NCBI RefSeq assembly: GCF_905220415.1
Contig: NC_059538.1
Location: 7,254,001 to 7,318,000 of the forward strand
DNA length: 64,000 bases
Direction: 5' to 3'
Origin: Colias croceus
Taxonomy: Eukaryota; Arthropoda; Insecta; Lepidoptera; Pieridae
The translations under genes and the position numbers were made by a program. The first letter of the stretch is position 1. Each line of letters opens with the position of its first letter. This document shows, in pieces, positions 13,001 through 28,000 of this stretch. Under the pieces are notes generated by a model. It ran no database searches. It was not told the origin of the DNA and saw only the letters and a list, made by a program, of their open reading frames with translations.

Positions 13001-16000
13001 TCATGTAGGACGATTGCAGCACCAAAACTCTCTTGCGAAGCTTATAATCACAAAGCTGTAGGTAGCTGCTCTAAAGTTGTGTTCTTACAATTTATACACT
13101 AAGTGAAACTTGCCTTCAATTTTCCATTTACGCTGCTTCGCGTTTTACTGTATCCACTGTTTTATTTTATTTCGTGTTGTTGTTTCGTTCGAAATGTCAT
13201 CTGAAGTAAAATACTTATAAATTGTATGGAATTTAATACCATTTTAATGAGCTTTTCAATATAAATAGCTATTAATTATTTCGTTTCCTTTATGTATGTT
13301 TATAATATTATGGCCTTTGTGTGTTCTATTTCTGTGTGAAAGTTGAGCCGACCGTTACTTAATGTGACCTCATTTTTTTATCTATATTCTTGAGCGTGTA
13401 TCTTTTTATAGTTGCGATTCATTTTATATGCCTTATAATATATCGGATTTTTAAAGTAGGAACATAAATTCATCCATCATATTGTGATTTGCAGTGTACA
13501 CAACAATCGCGTTGTTTAATGTAAAATAGAATATTCGGTACAAAATATGGCCTCGTAACAGTTGAAAAGGCCCTCAGACTTCATGCCAGTTAAAAAGTGA
13601 ATGCAGAGAATAGTCGTTGATAGCGGGATGTCACGCGTATCATCGCGTATCTGACTGTGCCGACAAAGTTCCACTGAACAACGAAAACATTTCGGGAATG
13701 AGTGTACGTCAGAAGCAGTCGGTTCTGAAATAAATGGCAAGTGTTCAGCGACTGACACTCGCCGAATGGACGACACGTCGGAAATTTAAAATGCTTGCCC
13801 GATTTTCAAAGCCCATTTATTTGTAGCTTGCGAAGCGTATCGTCGCTTCCTATTCATTATGTCGTCCTTACTGCCCTTGGACGAAGAAAGGTAAATGTTA
13901 TTAAAGTAATTTGGAATATTAATTTAGCGGGAGTAACATAAAATGGACTTCATTCCAATTTGTATTTACGTTTCTCATATTTTAATATCGTTATAAGATA
14001 CCTACCATACCGAATGTGAAATTTATAAGTTTAGTAATTTCCGAGGTATTTTGCAAACAAAGATATTTCATACAATTTCAAATACCTAGTTCATAAAAGT
14101 TCTTGTCTTGGGACGACAGTGAAGGCAAACTGCAAGACGGATGATAATAAAAGTTAGAAGAAGCAGCGGTACTCCGCATCGCTATTTATAATGGTGGCAG
14201 TACACATGGGGCCAACGTGTTGGGCCAATGGGTTGGGCCAACGTGTAGAGAGCTACTTGGCGGTATGTTGGCTTCATTAACCTAGTTGGCGCCAATATTG
14301 GCAGGCCAACCGAATGTTGTCGGTTTTTTGTGCACACTTCAAAGGATCTTGGCGCGCTCCGCAAACAGCGTTCACACGTTGGTGTCTTGTTCAGTTTATT
14401 GTTACTCGTCAGTGGAGACCACAGTGGAGACAGTATCGTTGCGCGTCAATGAAATTTACGTTTCCATGTTCCGATAGCGATGGCGGCGCCGATGTGGACA
14501 AGCAATGAGGTTTTACAATTCGTAGAATTGTATCGACATGAAGGAATAATTTGGAATCCACTGCATGAACTACACAAAAATAAAAACCATATGACTCAAT
14601 AAATTAGATGTTTTATTTTCTATTTAAGTATTATATTATTCTAGATATTTTTCATAACTCACTTTCATACATTTGCGATAAAAAAATGAATATATTAAAA
14701 AATGAGTAAAATAGTATGAAACAGTTACTTGTTCTTAAAAATTAAATAACAATATACAATGAGCATGATTTTGATCAAAATGTGCTTTATTACATAAATA
14801 ATATTATCAAATGTCACAAATCAATACATCATCTACTCTACATCTACAATAATCTTAAAGTTTCGTTTTATAATTTATAGGTAGTTAAAATTAAATTAAA
14901 TGTAAAATGTACACATTTTAAACATTTGAAAAAATCTAAACATATTTTTTAATAATGTTTTATTAGGTTTTATTTATACAGAAATAAAAAAAAAAGGAAA
15001 ATAGAGATTGGAAAATGGTATCATCGCAGACGGCAGAGTACACTCAAGAGTTATTGGTGCACATGTACGTAATAATTAAACGCACTGTATAAATAAATTG
15101 CCGCGGCTGCAAGAACTTCTACGGACTACGTCCATCTTTGAAGCGCCAATGCAGAATGAACAGTACGCCAATGTGTGAACAGGAATCTTGATATCCTTCA
15201 TTTTTTCCCAACACGTTGGCCCAACGCCTTGGCCCCATGTGTACTGCCGCTATAATGTGTGTTATGAATGGTTTAGCCTTTGTGGCTGCAAAAAGGAGGA
15301 TCTGTTGAATTATTATATCATAGCCACAGCATTTTATATGAAGATTTTGTATTTTTTATAAGAAAGAAAAATCTAAATCCTGGCACTTACTGGGCTTTCA
15401 AAACCCTAAAATTTTCATTTATACCTGATATTTACGATTTACGATATCCGTATAATAATAAAACTCGAGAATGAGTCGAAAAATTCGGTCAATTATGATT
15501 TAACGTTTTTTTTAAAGGCACAAGGAAAGTTCTTATGGAGAGAAAATACGAAAAAGCCACACCTATAGCCCAATAAGGCAGAACAACGTTTAGGGCAGTA
15601 GTTTTAAATAAATACATTTTATCGGTATTAAATATTATAAGATAGTCTACCCTAAAACGCTGCTGAAATGATAAACACACTCATCATTTCAGCAGCCTAC
15701 ACAAAGGCATTGTGCCGTTCTGTAGTCATTACCGTTTCGACGTATAGGATAAAAGACGCAAAGCTAACCGAATAATTTCCTATTATTCCAACATTCTGCA
15801 ATTCAATAGTTATCAATAGACCGGAAAATGGCCGACAAAAAATCTATTGAAAATAATGTACACATGGTTGGAAAACGTAAATGTGGTTTTCGATATTTCC
15901 AATACAAAAAGCTTACAATAGTTATCGTTGACACTCCCGGCACGATCGACAGCTAACTGCAGCAATTGTGTCGCATTTTGCGCACTTTTAATACTGTTCT

Positions 16001-19000
16001 GTAGGTAGTCAGATTATTGACATTAAATATATGAATAGAGACAAACACTTATTCAATTTATGCCGCATTTGTGTTACCCATTTATAAATTAATTATAAAA
16101 AAAAATTGCATTTGGTAGGTATCGGTTTATCGTTAATGTGTTGGTGAATAAAAATGGGACACAACAATCAGCTTTCAGGAATTTCAACTCAATTAATTTT
16201 CATTATTTAAAATTTAGGGAATAGGAAGGTACTTATTTTAAAATGATTAGTTCATTTTTCCAATAAAATTAATATAATCCACCTAAGTATATTTGTTACC
16301 TACATTACCGGGTCAAAGTACAAAACGTCTTTTGTTTGATTCATTTATCGTGTTAAGTTTGAACTTATGATATATTTATTTGTCAAATATAGGCGCAGGG
16401 AGGTGAGTGGAGGCACACGCGGGCAAGATGGCTGCGGCGACTAGCTGATAGCATGCGGGCGGCGGCGCGGCCCGCCCCGACCTAGCCGATCGCACTAGGA
16501 GCGCCACCTTCACGGGTAAGATAATAAACACAGACAAACATTCATAGACAAGCCACAAGAACATAAACAATAACTCAAAAAATTGGCAAAGCACTTATAC
16601 CTGCCACTAATGTTACTATGTATGGGCTGTGGTGACCACTTAACATCAGGTGTCCCACCTGCCCTTTCACTTGCTCTGACGTAAAAAAAGGCACGAAAAA
16701 CTACAAAGAATTAAATGACAGTACTTATAGGAAATCATAAACGCACTGCAGATAGATTTACCTATATTAATCGGTGGTTAATAATCATTTAAAAGATATG
16801 AGAGTAATAATGTAAATAATAGTACATAATGAAACGTGTTCACACACAACTTTATTGGGATAACGAATTTCGGTTGTTAAACAAATATTATGTGTAAGCA
16901 GCATCATTTTTACATACGTAATAGTGTGTTCAAAAATGTTTGCTAAATTTTAACCATTTTTGAGAATTATAATTTATATCAATGACAGAGCATATTAATT
17001 ATGAGTTTTTGTCATGGCAGGTAACTTACTGAAGGTAGGGATAAAGGATGTGATATAAATACAAAGTACTTTCCGGAATATCGAGTTTCAGGAAATTTCT
17101 CACTTCTAGGTTCAATGCTTTATCTAAGTCTATAATGGAGCATATGCGCCTTGATACTTAAAAGTTTCCTGAACAATATTTCAGATTGTAATGTTACCAT
17201 ATCCATTTCATTACAATTTTAAGCTCAACTTTGTTAATTGAATTAAAAAATTACGGCCATAGTATTCACCCTATGCGGTAACTACATCTCTGTATAATGT
17301 TCCTTTTATGCCTCAAACTTGCTGGGATTTAAGAAATTTCATTATAAAGTGCAGCGTTTGAATATTTTACAATGTACACTGCAGAGGTTATCCACAATGC
17401 TTATTAATTCTTTAAATAAAGCGGCCTTGCTGGCTAATTAGGCACGGACTCGACAGGCCCATAAAACAGCCTTTCCTACAAAGTTTCGAACGCTCCCGGG
17501 CGTGTTGTAAGCGCGACTCAAAATATACTAGCATAATACAAAAAGTTATCACTTGTCACTAGACAATTGCGAAAGTTGTCACGCATGCAAAATAGTTTGG
17601 GGAACGTAAATCCATTTTGTATTAGGCATATTGTGGTGTTGAAGAGTTTCATATATTGCCTCTATGATATTTCTTTATGACATATACGTTTAATCGGACT
17701 GCTGTATGAGGTAAATGTTGCTGTAGATGGATATATTTTATGTTGTAGAGACTATTATTATATAATGGTACAGCATTGGTACCAAAACTAATAAGTTGTA
17801 ATATTATAAATGATCATATTATCATTAATTTGTACCGCAATAACATTACATCATTTGGGAAATAAGTATCAACAATGAGAGTTAGATAATCAAGAAACAA
17901 CGTCACAGTTAAATAAAATATATAACGTGAAAAAAAGATTCGTTAATTTTTACATAGTTACATTTGGGACGAACCTTTCTGACGAGTATTTGTACTCCGG
18001 CTCGAATTCTCCGCGCCCTACATGCATGAATAAGTGAAGGCACTTGTCCAAGAAAATGAGAGATTTGCCGGCTGTTTCGTTAAAAGGGCGACGGTGTTCA
18101 CAGCAGGAGGTACAAGATGTAAAAATATATCATACGTACAGTACCTTCCTAGTCCTATATTATTGCAAACGTATACAAAAATAAACTTTTCCCCTTAACT
18201 TCGTTTAAAACCAGTAAGTTAAAGGATAGGTTGTGATGTTTATAGTCAAGCTTTTGTGTGTAAACCTGCAAGTTTAAAATACAAGGCGTATGCTACGAGC
18301 TCCTCGTTAAATTCTTTGTTCAAGCAAAACGTAATTATAGCTTGCGTTTTTCCGTGTTTGCAATGGTTTTGAGGTGATAACGCATACTGAATATTTTGAC
18401 CCTTTTCCCTTTGTAAAAATTTTGCTGCCTTTACATTTTGTTAAATATGCCACAATGCATGTTTTTAAATATTTGTTTAAACGCTGAAAAAAGGCTTCTA
18501 TAATTTGAAAAACTCAGACTGTTCATTATTAAATTTACACTTCCTTGGTGATTTTATTATTATGTATCGACGGCTTAAGAAAGTCTGAATACATAAATTT
18601 GTCAAAATCATGCGCTAATATTTGAAAATTCGCGAGATATTCTCCTAACAGAGAGGTTGAATTTATGGATGAACGATATTTCAATGTTATAGAGCTTTAC
18701 TTTCTATAAAATGTGAAGGAATTTATATTGAAATATAACAGACATTGTAAGGTCAATTACGTTTTAGATATGGTTATATTATTATCATCTTATTCGATTA
18801 TTATACACGTCAATAGGTCTATACGTTCAATTCTATGTTAGGTGCTCGCGCACTAAGTTAAATTTTAAATTAAATTTGAATTTAGAATAATAATGTGAGT
18901 TGTCTTTTTGTTATGTAAATTGAATATTTTATTTCATAAATCACCTTTGAAAAAGCTTGGTTCTTGTGAATAGCTTTTTCCAGGCCGTGACTTACAGTGC

Positions 19001-22000
19001 TGCATATTAATTGTAATTGGATGTTCCGTTGACATCCGAAAGTGTCATAGAAAATTGTCGCGCCGCGTATGCTACCCATACCAATAAAGGAAAAACAGAA
19101 ACACACGTGTTGTTATCGAAAAAGAAATATTTTGATAAAATAATTGAGGATTAAAATGTCTGTGTATGATTTATAAATATTTTTATGAATATAATTCATG
19201 TCGGTACTTACAGCAATTGGGAGGCTTAATAAATAGAGGGACGGTGTTCTATTGCTTGTGGGGCATAAAAGAGTTATTTTTATAATTTTTGCACTCGTTT
19301 CACATGTGAGATTATAACACGGTACTTCATTATGGCAACACGTTTTCATTTATAACTGAGTACATAAGTTGATTATTTTATGAGATAGGCGCTGATAATA
19401 CCTGAATGCATCGCTCGGAGTAGGGTCGTATATACGGGTTGGGCCTCGTAAACAACGCATGTTTATGACTTCACCCGTGATACCTCCGCCGTACTCGTAA
19501 AATGGAAATAGACCTTACGAGATTATGCGTTTTATCTACGTGCATAGGTTGCCTTATGTGTCTAATAAAATTGCAAGGTATTTAACTAACACGTAGCGGT
19601 GATAAGATTTGTTTACGATTCATCTACAAGTGGCAAGTTTCAGTATTTTCGAGTTGAAGTACCTACCTGAGTCCTGATTACGGAACTTATAGCACGCGAC
19701 TATCACAATCCGTAGGTATACCTATGTTGGTAGTTTGTACGCTCAAAGAGTGACTGATGAACTGCTGTAATATAAGGCGGGATATACAGGAAGAAAAGTC
19801 GATAAAGCGGAAATTAGGTCTGGGATTCACTACCTCAATAATTTAATATCGCCCTGTTACGTTAGTGAGCGGGATATCGCCATAATACGAATATTAACAG
19901 AAGCTCCAAGAAACAAGCCTTGTTTCTATTTAAAGCGACGTACGCTAGTTAATTATCATCGTATATTTCGGTATTAATTGTACCTACTACCTAGCTATTT
20001 TATTAAAAACGTAGACTATGACTAACTTAGTATTTTTTTGACATAGAAACAATGAAATTATTTTCTACTTTAATATGTATACCTAGATGTATACATAATC
20101 GAAACATCTGAAATGAAGAAAAATGAAGTTAAAATTTCACATCTGAACTTTTAGAACGACGGGGAAGGTGTTTTGTATTGGATATCATAAATATAATACC
20201 GACGACCCGTAAAACACGTTTTTGCACTTTATTTTGAAATACATAAACTGGGGATTCCTATTCCGTATGACAATATCAATGTTTGTTTGGAAATGCCTTA
20301 ATTACTTTATAATAACGTATAAACATACGTGTCGACAGAGGTCGTTAACAGCCCACCGGAGTTGTTGAAATGTATTTCAAACACTCTAATGTACTTTTTT
20401 AGTGGCATTGAGCATGAACTGCGAAACAATCATCGTTCTGAACAATTATTTCGCAACATTTAATTAAATGTATCCATTTATTCTCATTCCAGTTATTTAG
20501 GTTTTCATATTATACACAGGGAATATTAAGCTTTAAATTACCTGTGTTTTGTATTCCGCTTTGCAAATTCACTTCATATAAAATTAATAACAGAAAAATG
20601 ATATAAAATGTTTTATGTACTTCACAAAAACTGTCACATCCGACGAGCCTTGGAAGCCTTTGATTATACCAAATATAAATGGTACTACAGTGCATCTTAA
20701 TTCACTTCTGTTTTTTATTTATTTTCCTCTACATACCTTCTAATAGAATAAAAATAACTGTCGTCTCTACAGTAATATAGAGTATAGAGTATTTCGGAGA
20801 AGTAAAAAACACGTGTTCGAATATTTTTAAGGATTTTACATGCTTAAAATAAAGCACATTGGCTTAAATTGGGCTCCATATCATTTTTGATTGCCCTGAA
20901 TATATAAGGACTTTAGGTAATACGGCTGATGGTAATAGGAAACTTTGCTCATATCCGCTATAGCAGGCTGAGTAATGTGATTGCCCGTAGGCAGACACCA
21001 CTTAGCAATTGCGCGTATTGAATTAGAAGGTTAGCTCGACTTTGCCCTTTACTATGCAGTCAATTATCCTAATGAGAGTGTATGCACGCTTTTATCCCGT
21101 CTAAATGCACAATAAATTTCAGTTTATATTCAAACCAGACAACGTTTATAAATAGTAACAGAGTCTTATAATGTGTATGTCATAACATAATGTTAAACGG
21201 CACTCAATCAAACGGCAATTCAATTATATTTAAGATAGGAATAACGAATTGTTTAATATACCATTTTATTGAATTTGAAAAAAAAAATATCTCAAAGAAC
21301 CGTGTTTAATCTCATGGTAAATTTGCGATCGGAAATAAGGAATTTGAAATTAAAAAGGAAAGCGCTTCAATATAAATCAAATCCCGTGCCAGTAGAAGGT
21401 GTTAGCGACAATTTTCGATGAGCGATTCCGAACGTATTATACAGCTAAGTGTTGGTGAATAAAAACTTGAACAGGCTTTAATGAGTTTTCCTCGGAATCG
21501 CGTAAAATACCGCGCCGCAAGTGCTACGCCGTAGCGCTACGTTTTTGTTCCTATAGATCTACGATAAGGAACGTAATGTGCAATTTGGCGTCAAATTGTT
21601 ATGACTTTGTAAAATTAATATGGATTTTGTGATAAATTTATAATCTACATATTTCATTTTCCTCCGAACTTGTTGTACTATACAATGGAGATCTATTTGC
21701 CTTCGCCTTATTCTGGGATGTAACATCTTTTAATTGGCAAGATGCCAGATAATAAAAGTATAATACATCGTGTATATAACAGCCGGTAATCAAGATAAAT
21801 TTGCTATATCTTTCTATATAAATAATTGGTTGGTGAACCGAGAAACACTTTTGATTACGTATATTAATAAATCTTTATTTTAATTTATGGTAAAACTACT
21901 GAGTTTTGCTTATGCTATTTTCGTTAGTTATCTATACATATAATAAATCTGTAGAAGGGTCAATTCTGTAAATTGAAAATATTAAAAAAATAAATACCAG

Positions 22001-25000
22001 GGGGTGTTACTGGATCGATACCAAACCGAAATATGTGATTAAAAAATTTTTTGTCTGTCTGTCTATCTGTCTGTCTGTCTGTCTGTATGTTCAGGCATCA
22101 CGTGAAAACTAACGGTTCGATTTCGATGAAACTTGGGATAATTATACCTTATTATCCTGGGCGTAAAATAGGATACTTTTTATCCTGGAAAAATAGGTAG
22201 AAAAAAATTAATTTTAATTTTTAAGTTTTTTCCATAGACGATGTTCTGTAGAACCGCGAACACACGTTGCGTATTATTATAGGCCTAGCCGTATTTGGGT
22301 CCAATAGATATTTATAAGACATGATTGTTAGAGTTACTCAAAATGGAGAAATAAACCATCCACGCGAAGACCGACATCCGCGCGGACGGAGTCGCGGGTG
22401 GAAGCTAGTTCCTAATATAATTACAAACAATCTAGTTTTAGCGTAATGCTGATTTAAACCGTCAAAATATTAATTTTTAAGTTATTTTTTGTCCAGGTCT
22501 GAATTATTTGTCAGTAATAATAATAATATGTCTGATTAAAAATACTTGTTAAATTACAGTTTTATTACTATTTTCATGGAAGGTATATTTTCATGGTATA
22601 TTTAGATATATAGTTACGCGATGAAATAAGTTATAAAAAGAGTTCTTTATAACTGTTCGTTTAATATTCTGAAACGTTATAATACGGACCTTTATAAATA
22701 TATTTTTAAAGCTTGTAAAAAACTTTATAAAGCCCGTTGAAAGCCTGTTCAGTCATATATAAAACAATGAGCTAAATTTGAATTGTAACTGAACGAAAAA
22801 TAACATGGGCGTTTTATTATTTTACTTATCTCTTTTCATTTATTTTATGTGAAATCTGCTTTGCATAAAGGGTTAGTAATGAATAATAATATTTTCGTAT
22901 TGAATTTTTTTCAGTACAAATTTTATAATGGTTTTAAGTGGAGAGGATGGAGTATAAATTATGCATACAAATAAAATGAAATATTACATTTACAATATAA
23001 GGAATAAAATCACTATTTGTCAGAGGAAACATTAGAGAAACGATTTCCGCATCTCATTTGGGTTACAGTTCATTTATATCAGAACCGCAAAAGCATATCT
23101 AAATTATTCAGAAGAGAATTTCTGTCGCAGCATAGGAAACGGACTATTCCATCCACTTCCAGCGTAGGCGATTAACTCATAAATTTGTTGGGCCGCATTA
23201 CGACGACCCACAATCCTAGCAAATAGTTAGTCCGCAATATCAAGCGAATAGTCGATGGAGGAAAGTGTCTTAGAGATATATAAATTCTCTTTATAATCAA
23301 TATTATTATAATACGAATTTTTCTTTTAAACGACTGTCATGAAATAATTAGCTCATAAAATGTCTGAAATAACAACAGTTATATTTCTAGTAAACGAAGA
23401 AAATTACAACACATTTCAACTTCTATAATGTAACATATTTATTCTCGTTAATGCCTGTAGTGTAAAGTTACACGATGGAACATATTTATCCACATTTATT
23501 CGTAAGAACGAGAGTTGTTTATACATAATTTCATTGCAAATACTATAATCAAATAACTATGAGTAACAAACTTATATATAAGCAGTATATTTTCATTGAA
23601 AATCGCTGACAAAACCAATTCAGTTAAAGTTACCAAGTTGTGTTGGTCGCATTGTTCTCGAAGCAAAAATAGCACAAGCTAGCCAGTCTAGCATCTGAAC
23701 TTATGCCATCGAGCCAACTGCAACGGGGTATTTATAGTGTGCGCTTTTATACATTGACACAACTTTATCATGTACTTTAAATAACGCGAGTTCTTTACAG
23801 CTATGATTATAACAAATTTATCAAAATATAGTTTATTCTTTGCGTATTTCTGTTTCGTTTATTTTTTACTGTACATTAACAAACTCTGAGAAATTGAGTT
23901 TCAGATATAAAAAAATAACTAAAGTCTGAAGATCAATTATTCGTTTCAATTCAATCAATTTAAAATAAGACAAATATATTCATTAAAAAGCTACAGGCAC
24001 GTATGTCGAAAATAATTCACGAATGAGAGTATAAGGATATTAATTAGTCATCATATTTTAAACGAAACATGTTCTACGAGCACACTTTTGAATTATAAGT
24101 TACAAGTCGCGTAAATATATAATATTACCCAAATGTGAACAGATAAGGATGCTAACTTTTGTAACATGTTTTAAATGTATCCTTAATGTACACCGGGTAT
24201 TATAGCCTTGTTCAGCGGATCGAAAATTATTAAAAGTATTCTTGAAAATAATTATAAAGTTACGCGTACGAACATGCGAGGTTCGAGCTTTTGAGTGTCT
24301 TTAAACATCGTCGACCGGATAATTACACTGTTAATGGGATAATGGTACTTAACGTATTCCTTACTTTTCACAGAATATGAACTGAATTAAACAACTTATA
24401 ACAATCTTATGCAATAACTGTATCTATTAAATGGGACTTTTGGAAGTTGTAATAGTATTTAGTATTATTTGAATCTCTGTTTTAGTGGAATTGGCTTCTG
24501 TAGAATGTTTGTACGACACGTTATACAGCATACATATATACATATAGAACGTGTATTCTTGGTGCATCTAAATATACGTTTTATACACGTAACTAATTGC
24601 CTCTCATACTTTCTTTGAGTATATTTGCAATAATGAAGTTGGATTGTTGCCTAAAATTAAACAACGTCATTAAATTTCGAGCCAAGTACATGGGTAAAGC
24701 AGTGATAGCGTAGGATAGAGTTTATACGCGTTCTTCGTAATCCACCTCCTAATACTGAGCCTATAAATTAGATTAAGCCAATTGGTTATGCTCTACAGCT
24801 ATTATATTGCCCATTAATGTTAATTGTATACAAAATAAAATATCATTGCTTAAAATGTAAAAATTTTATAGCGGGAGTCGAGCATGCTTCGGCACCAATT
24901 AGGTCACGCTCCCGCCGGGCTTATCTACACCATGAGAGAAGATCAGCGTCATAGTGGTAGCATATTCACAGTAGGTATGTGATCGCGCTTCTTTTAATGA

Positions 25001-28000
25001 AGCTATAACCAACATCCTAAATCCAAACCCTTTTGAGAACTAGATATTTCATATAAAGTGTTTTGTAGTTAAATGGGTTCCTTAATTGTTATTTTGTGAA
25101 ACAGCGATACTTATCTTAAAAATTCTTCTAATGACTAATCGCTTTTCAGTACAAAATACCCTATATTCACTGTTCTATTAAAGTAATAAGTTTATGTATT
25201 AACCCGATTAAAGTTTATTTATTAAACCAGATTTTTTCATGTTTAATATGAAGGTTAAATAGTAAGAATACCAATAATACTACATTCCGTACACATCTGT
25301 TTTTTTCTAACGCACTATGAGCTTAGATTTAATATTTTATAAAACGACCTGAAAGATAATCCGTATATAGGCAATGTTTGTAATGTACGAAGCTTGTTTT
25401 TCGGAATAACACGCATTATCATTTCATTTTATGAACATATACATTTCATCAGTTAAACGAGCATATTTGATAGCGATAGGACGTCTAAACGAATTTTTTA
25501 TTTATAACATTGCGTTCTGGAAATATATTCGTTTCCGTATAAAAATAGCACTGTGACAGCTAGCGTTGGTCATTAAGGTTCAACTTATGGACGTACTATA
25601 TAACGTGGACACCTATACATGTATGGTATCCGAAGAATCGGCACATTAGAGAGCATAAAGCAAGGAGATGACTCCCAAACGCGTCGTTCGCACACATTCA
25701 CAGAGTCCGTTCCATCGTGGGCCCTTATCGCAGACACGTTATTGGAAACTGAAAGAACCTATCAATTTCTGGTCCTATTTTTGTCTGCGATAGAAAATTG
25801 ATCGCTCCAACATTTTTAGCAAAAGATAATGACTGTGTGCTCATAGCAAGCATGTAATATTTCATTGTCATATCAATTCTGAATGTAAAATATTCAAACA
25901 ATGCAGAATTTAATGAAGTAGAAACGAAGTAGATATATAAAATTTCTGTCAATAAAACTCTCGTTTAGTCAAATCGTTTTTATCACAAAAAATATGAAAA
26001 CACCGGTTCAGCTTTTTTTCATACACTCAAACTCCAACATTTATTTGTTCAATTTGACTTCTTATAAAAGCACTTTTGAATCGACATAACATTTTTTATC
26101 ATGCATGCATAGCATGAAATCCTTTTAAATAAAAAATAATTTTGTTTTTAAAAGAAATATGTCGAGAATCTAGGTTTTTTCAATCAATTCGTCACTTCAA
26201 GTGACTACTATAATAATTAATACTGTAATATAAAATTTAAATAAGAAGAATTTTATTAAATCTAACAGATTATCTGAAGAAGTATATTTTTTATTTAAAT
26301 AAATTATTACTTGATGAATATGTGTATTAAAAACTAGAGTACTCGTTCATCTAAGCATAATGTAATAATTTTCCTTCCTGGATAGTATGACCGTACTCTT
26401 GAGGGCGCCTAGTCAGCATTTGCCAAGACAGGACTGCAGTGCGGTAGGGGCATAAATTGTAATATTTAACCCATGTGACGGCCATGATATATTATTTTCG
26501 CTGCAGATTATCGTTATGTTCAGTGTTTTGAACGATGAGCATGTGGATAATGACGTATTAAGCGATGTTTTTTCGATATGAATATCAATAAAAATTTCAA
26601 GATTTTTTCTTCTGAAAGTCCCTAAAATAGTTAATGACTTTCCCATAAAATATTTACATTATTTTGATGTATAATTGAGCGATTATATTTCTGCATTAAC
26701 TGCTTTTAACGATTGCCCGTATCTTTCTCAAAAGTGTCAAGATAAATAATAAAATGAGGATATATTTTGTCTTTATCGTATAAATAAATAAAAATGGTGA
26801 AAACAACACTTCAAAGTAGGTACGTTCTATTCAGACTCGCTCCCATGGGACTGAGGGTTGGGGAGATGCTTGTTACGTATTTAATTAGGTTTGTTACATT
26901 TTCTTTGTTTCTTTTTAAACCAAATTGCCATACTTGTGCCTTAATTATTGTCAATGCTTTACTTTGAGGAAATTAATGTCGATACATTATTCATGACAAG
27001 TGTTTTCATGTTAACAGCAACATAAGTATAGGTTCAAAACTAACTTAAAGAGCGTTTTTAATAAAGTACGTCAACACGTATAATAAGTAGTAACTTAGTT
27101 TACATTTAAGTAGAGTATTTTGCGAGTGACAATAAAACATAAACTAACAATTTAATGGTTCAACATACATTTTATTCAAACGATTTTCTTGAATTGAATT
27201 GGAACTTGGAAGATATTTTGTAAAAACGAAACAAGTGGAATTGAATTGGACATCATTTGCTAGTGACTCCCAATTCGACTATTCATGAAATCGCAAAATT
27301 AATTTGTTTTGACGGTTTTGTCCTTTCAGCTTTTTTAATTGAACCAACTAAAGAGTTATAACCACATCTTTGAGTAACGTAAATTTTCCTGATTGAGGTT
27401 ATGACACAGATTAGGTACATTCAAGTTTTGTATAGTTTTATAGTATGTCTTCTACGCGTTGTATCTATGACGTTCTAGATCGTTGTATTTACGACTAACA
27501 CACAAGAAAGTTATGTACAAAGCAGATAGATGTACACCTATTTTCAGTAGGTAGTGTCTTAAGTTTGACGTTGACACTTGAGATAGTTAGTAGCGTGAAC
27601 TGTAATGCATGTCTGTGCAGGCGCGCTGGAGGGCGGTCCCCTGGGCGGCGGCAGCGGCGGCGCGCTCGGCGCTCTGCGTGCGCCCAGCTCGCCGCCCGCG
27701 TCCAGCCTCGGCACTAGCCGGCACAGTCTCATAGGTGAGTTCATGTACACTCCCTTTTAATTCCCATTACCAAACCTTTTGTATGAGGTTACGAAGCGCA
27801 TTAATATCGTTGTGAGCTTTTATATACCCCCCTTTTGTGAAAATTTCTCAAACTTTTGTATGAAATAAAGAATCGCGTTTCGAGTTCGAAAGAAGTTGTT
27901 AAAGATGTTTGTCCAAGTTTAGATTATCATATGAATGTGGTTTTAAAGTTTGGAACGGAGGAAAATGCGGTCGTATACCTTTCCATCAAAGTTCATTTGT

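Larger units (their letters stand above)
10041..27620 (+). other. Channel intron 1 (17.6 kb)
   Basis: Mostly AT-rich non-coding DNA. It holds a candidate alternative first exon (13859-13890), a MADF-bearing DNA-transposon remnant (14194-15250), a 14-bp hairpin (15659-15696), a LINE/SINE-like tail (16601-16689), a Helitron (21931-22408) and a repeat fragment (24871-24960). A short block near 12177-12245 with an ACAATAG/CTATTGT hairpin looks like another repeat fragment. GC-richer patches near 17.45-17.5 and 18.0-18.1 kb might be regulatory, but nothing specific was recognised. Further short exons cannot be excluded. Confidence 0.5.
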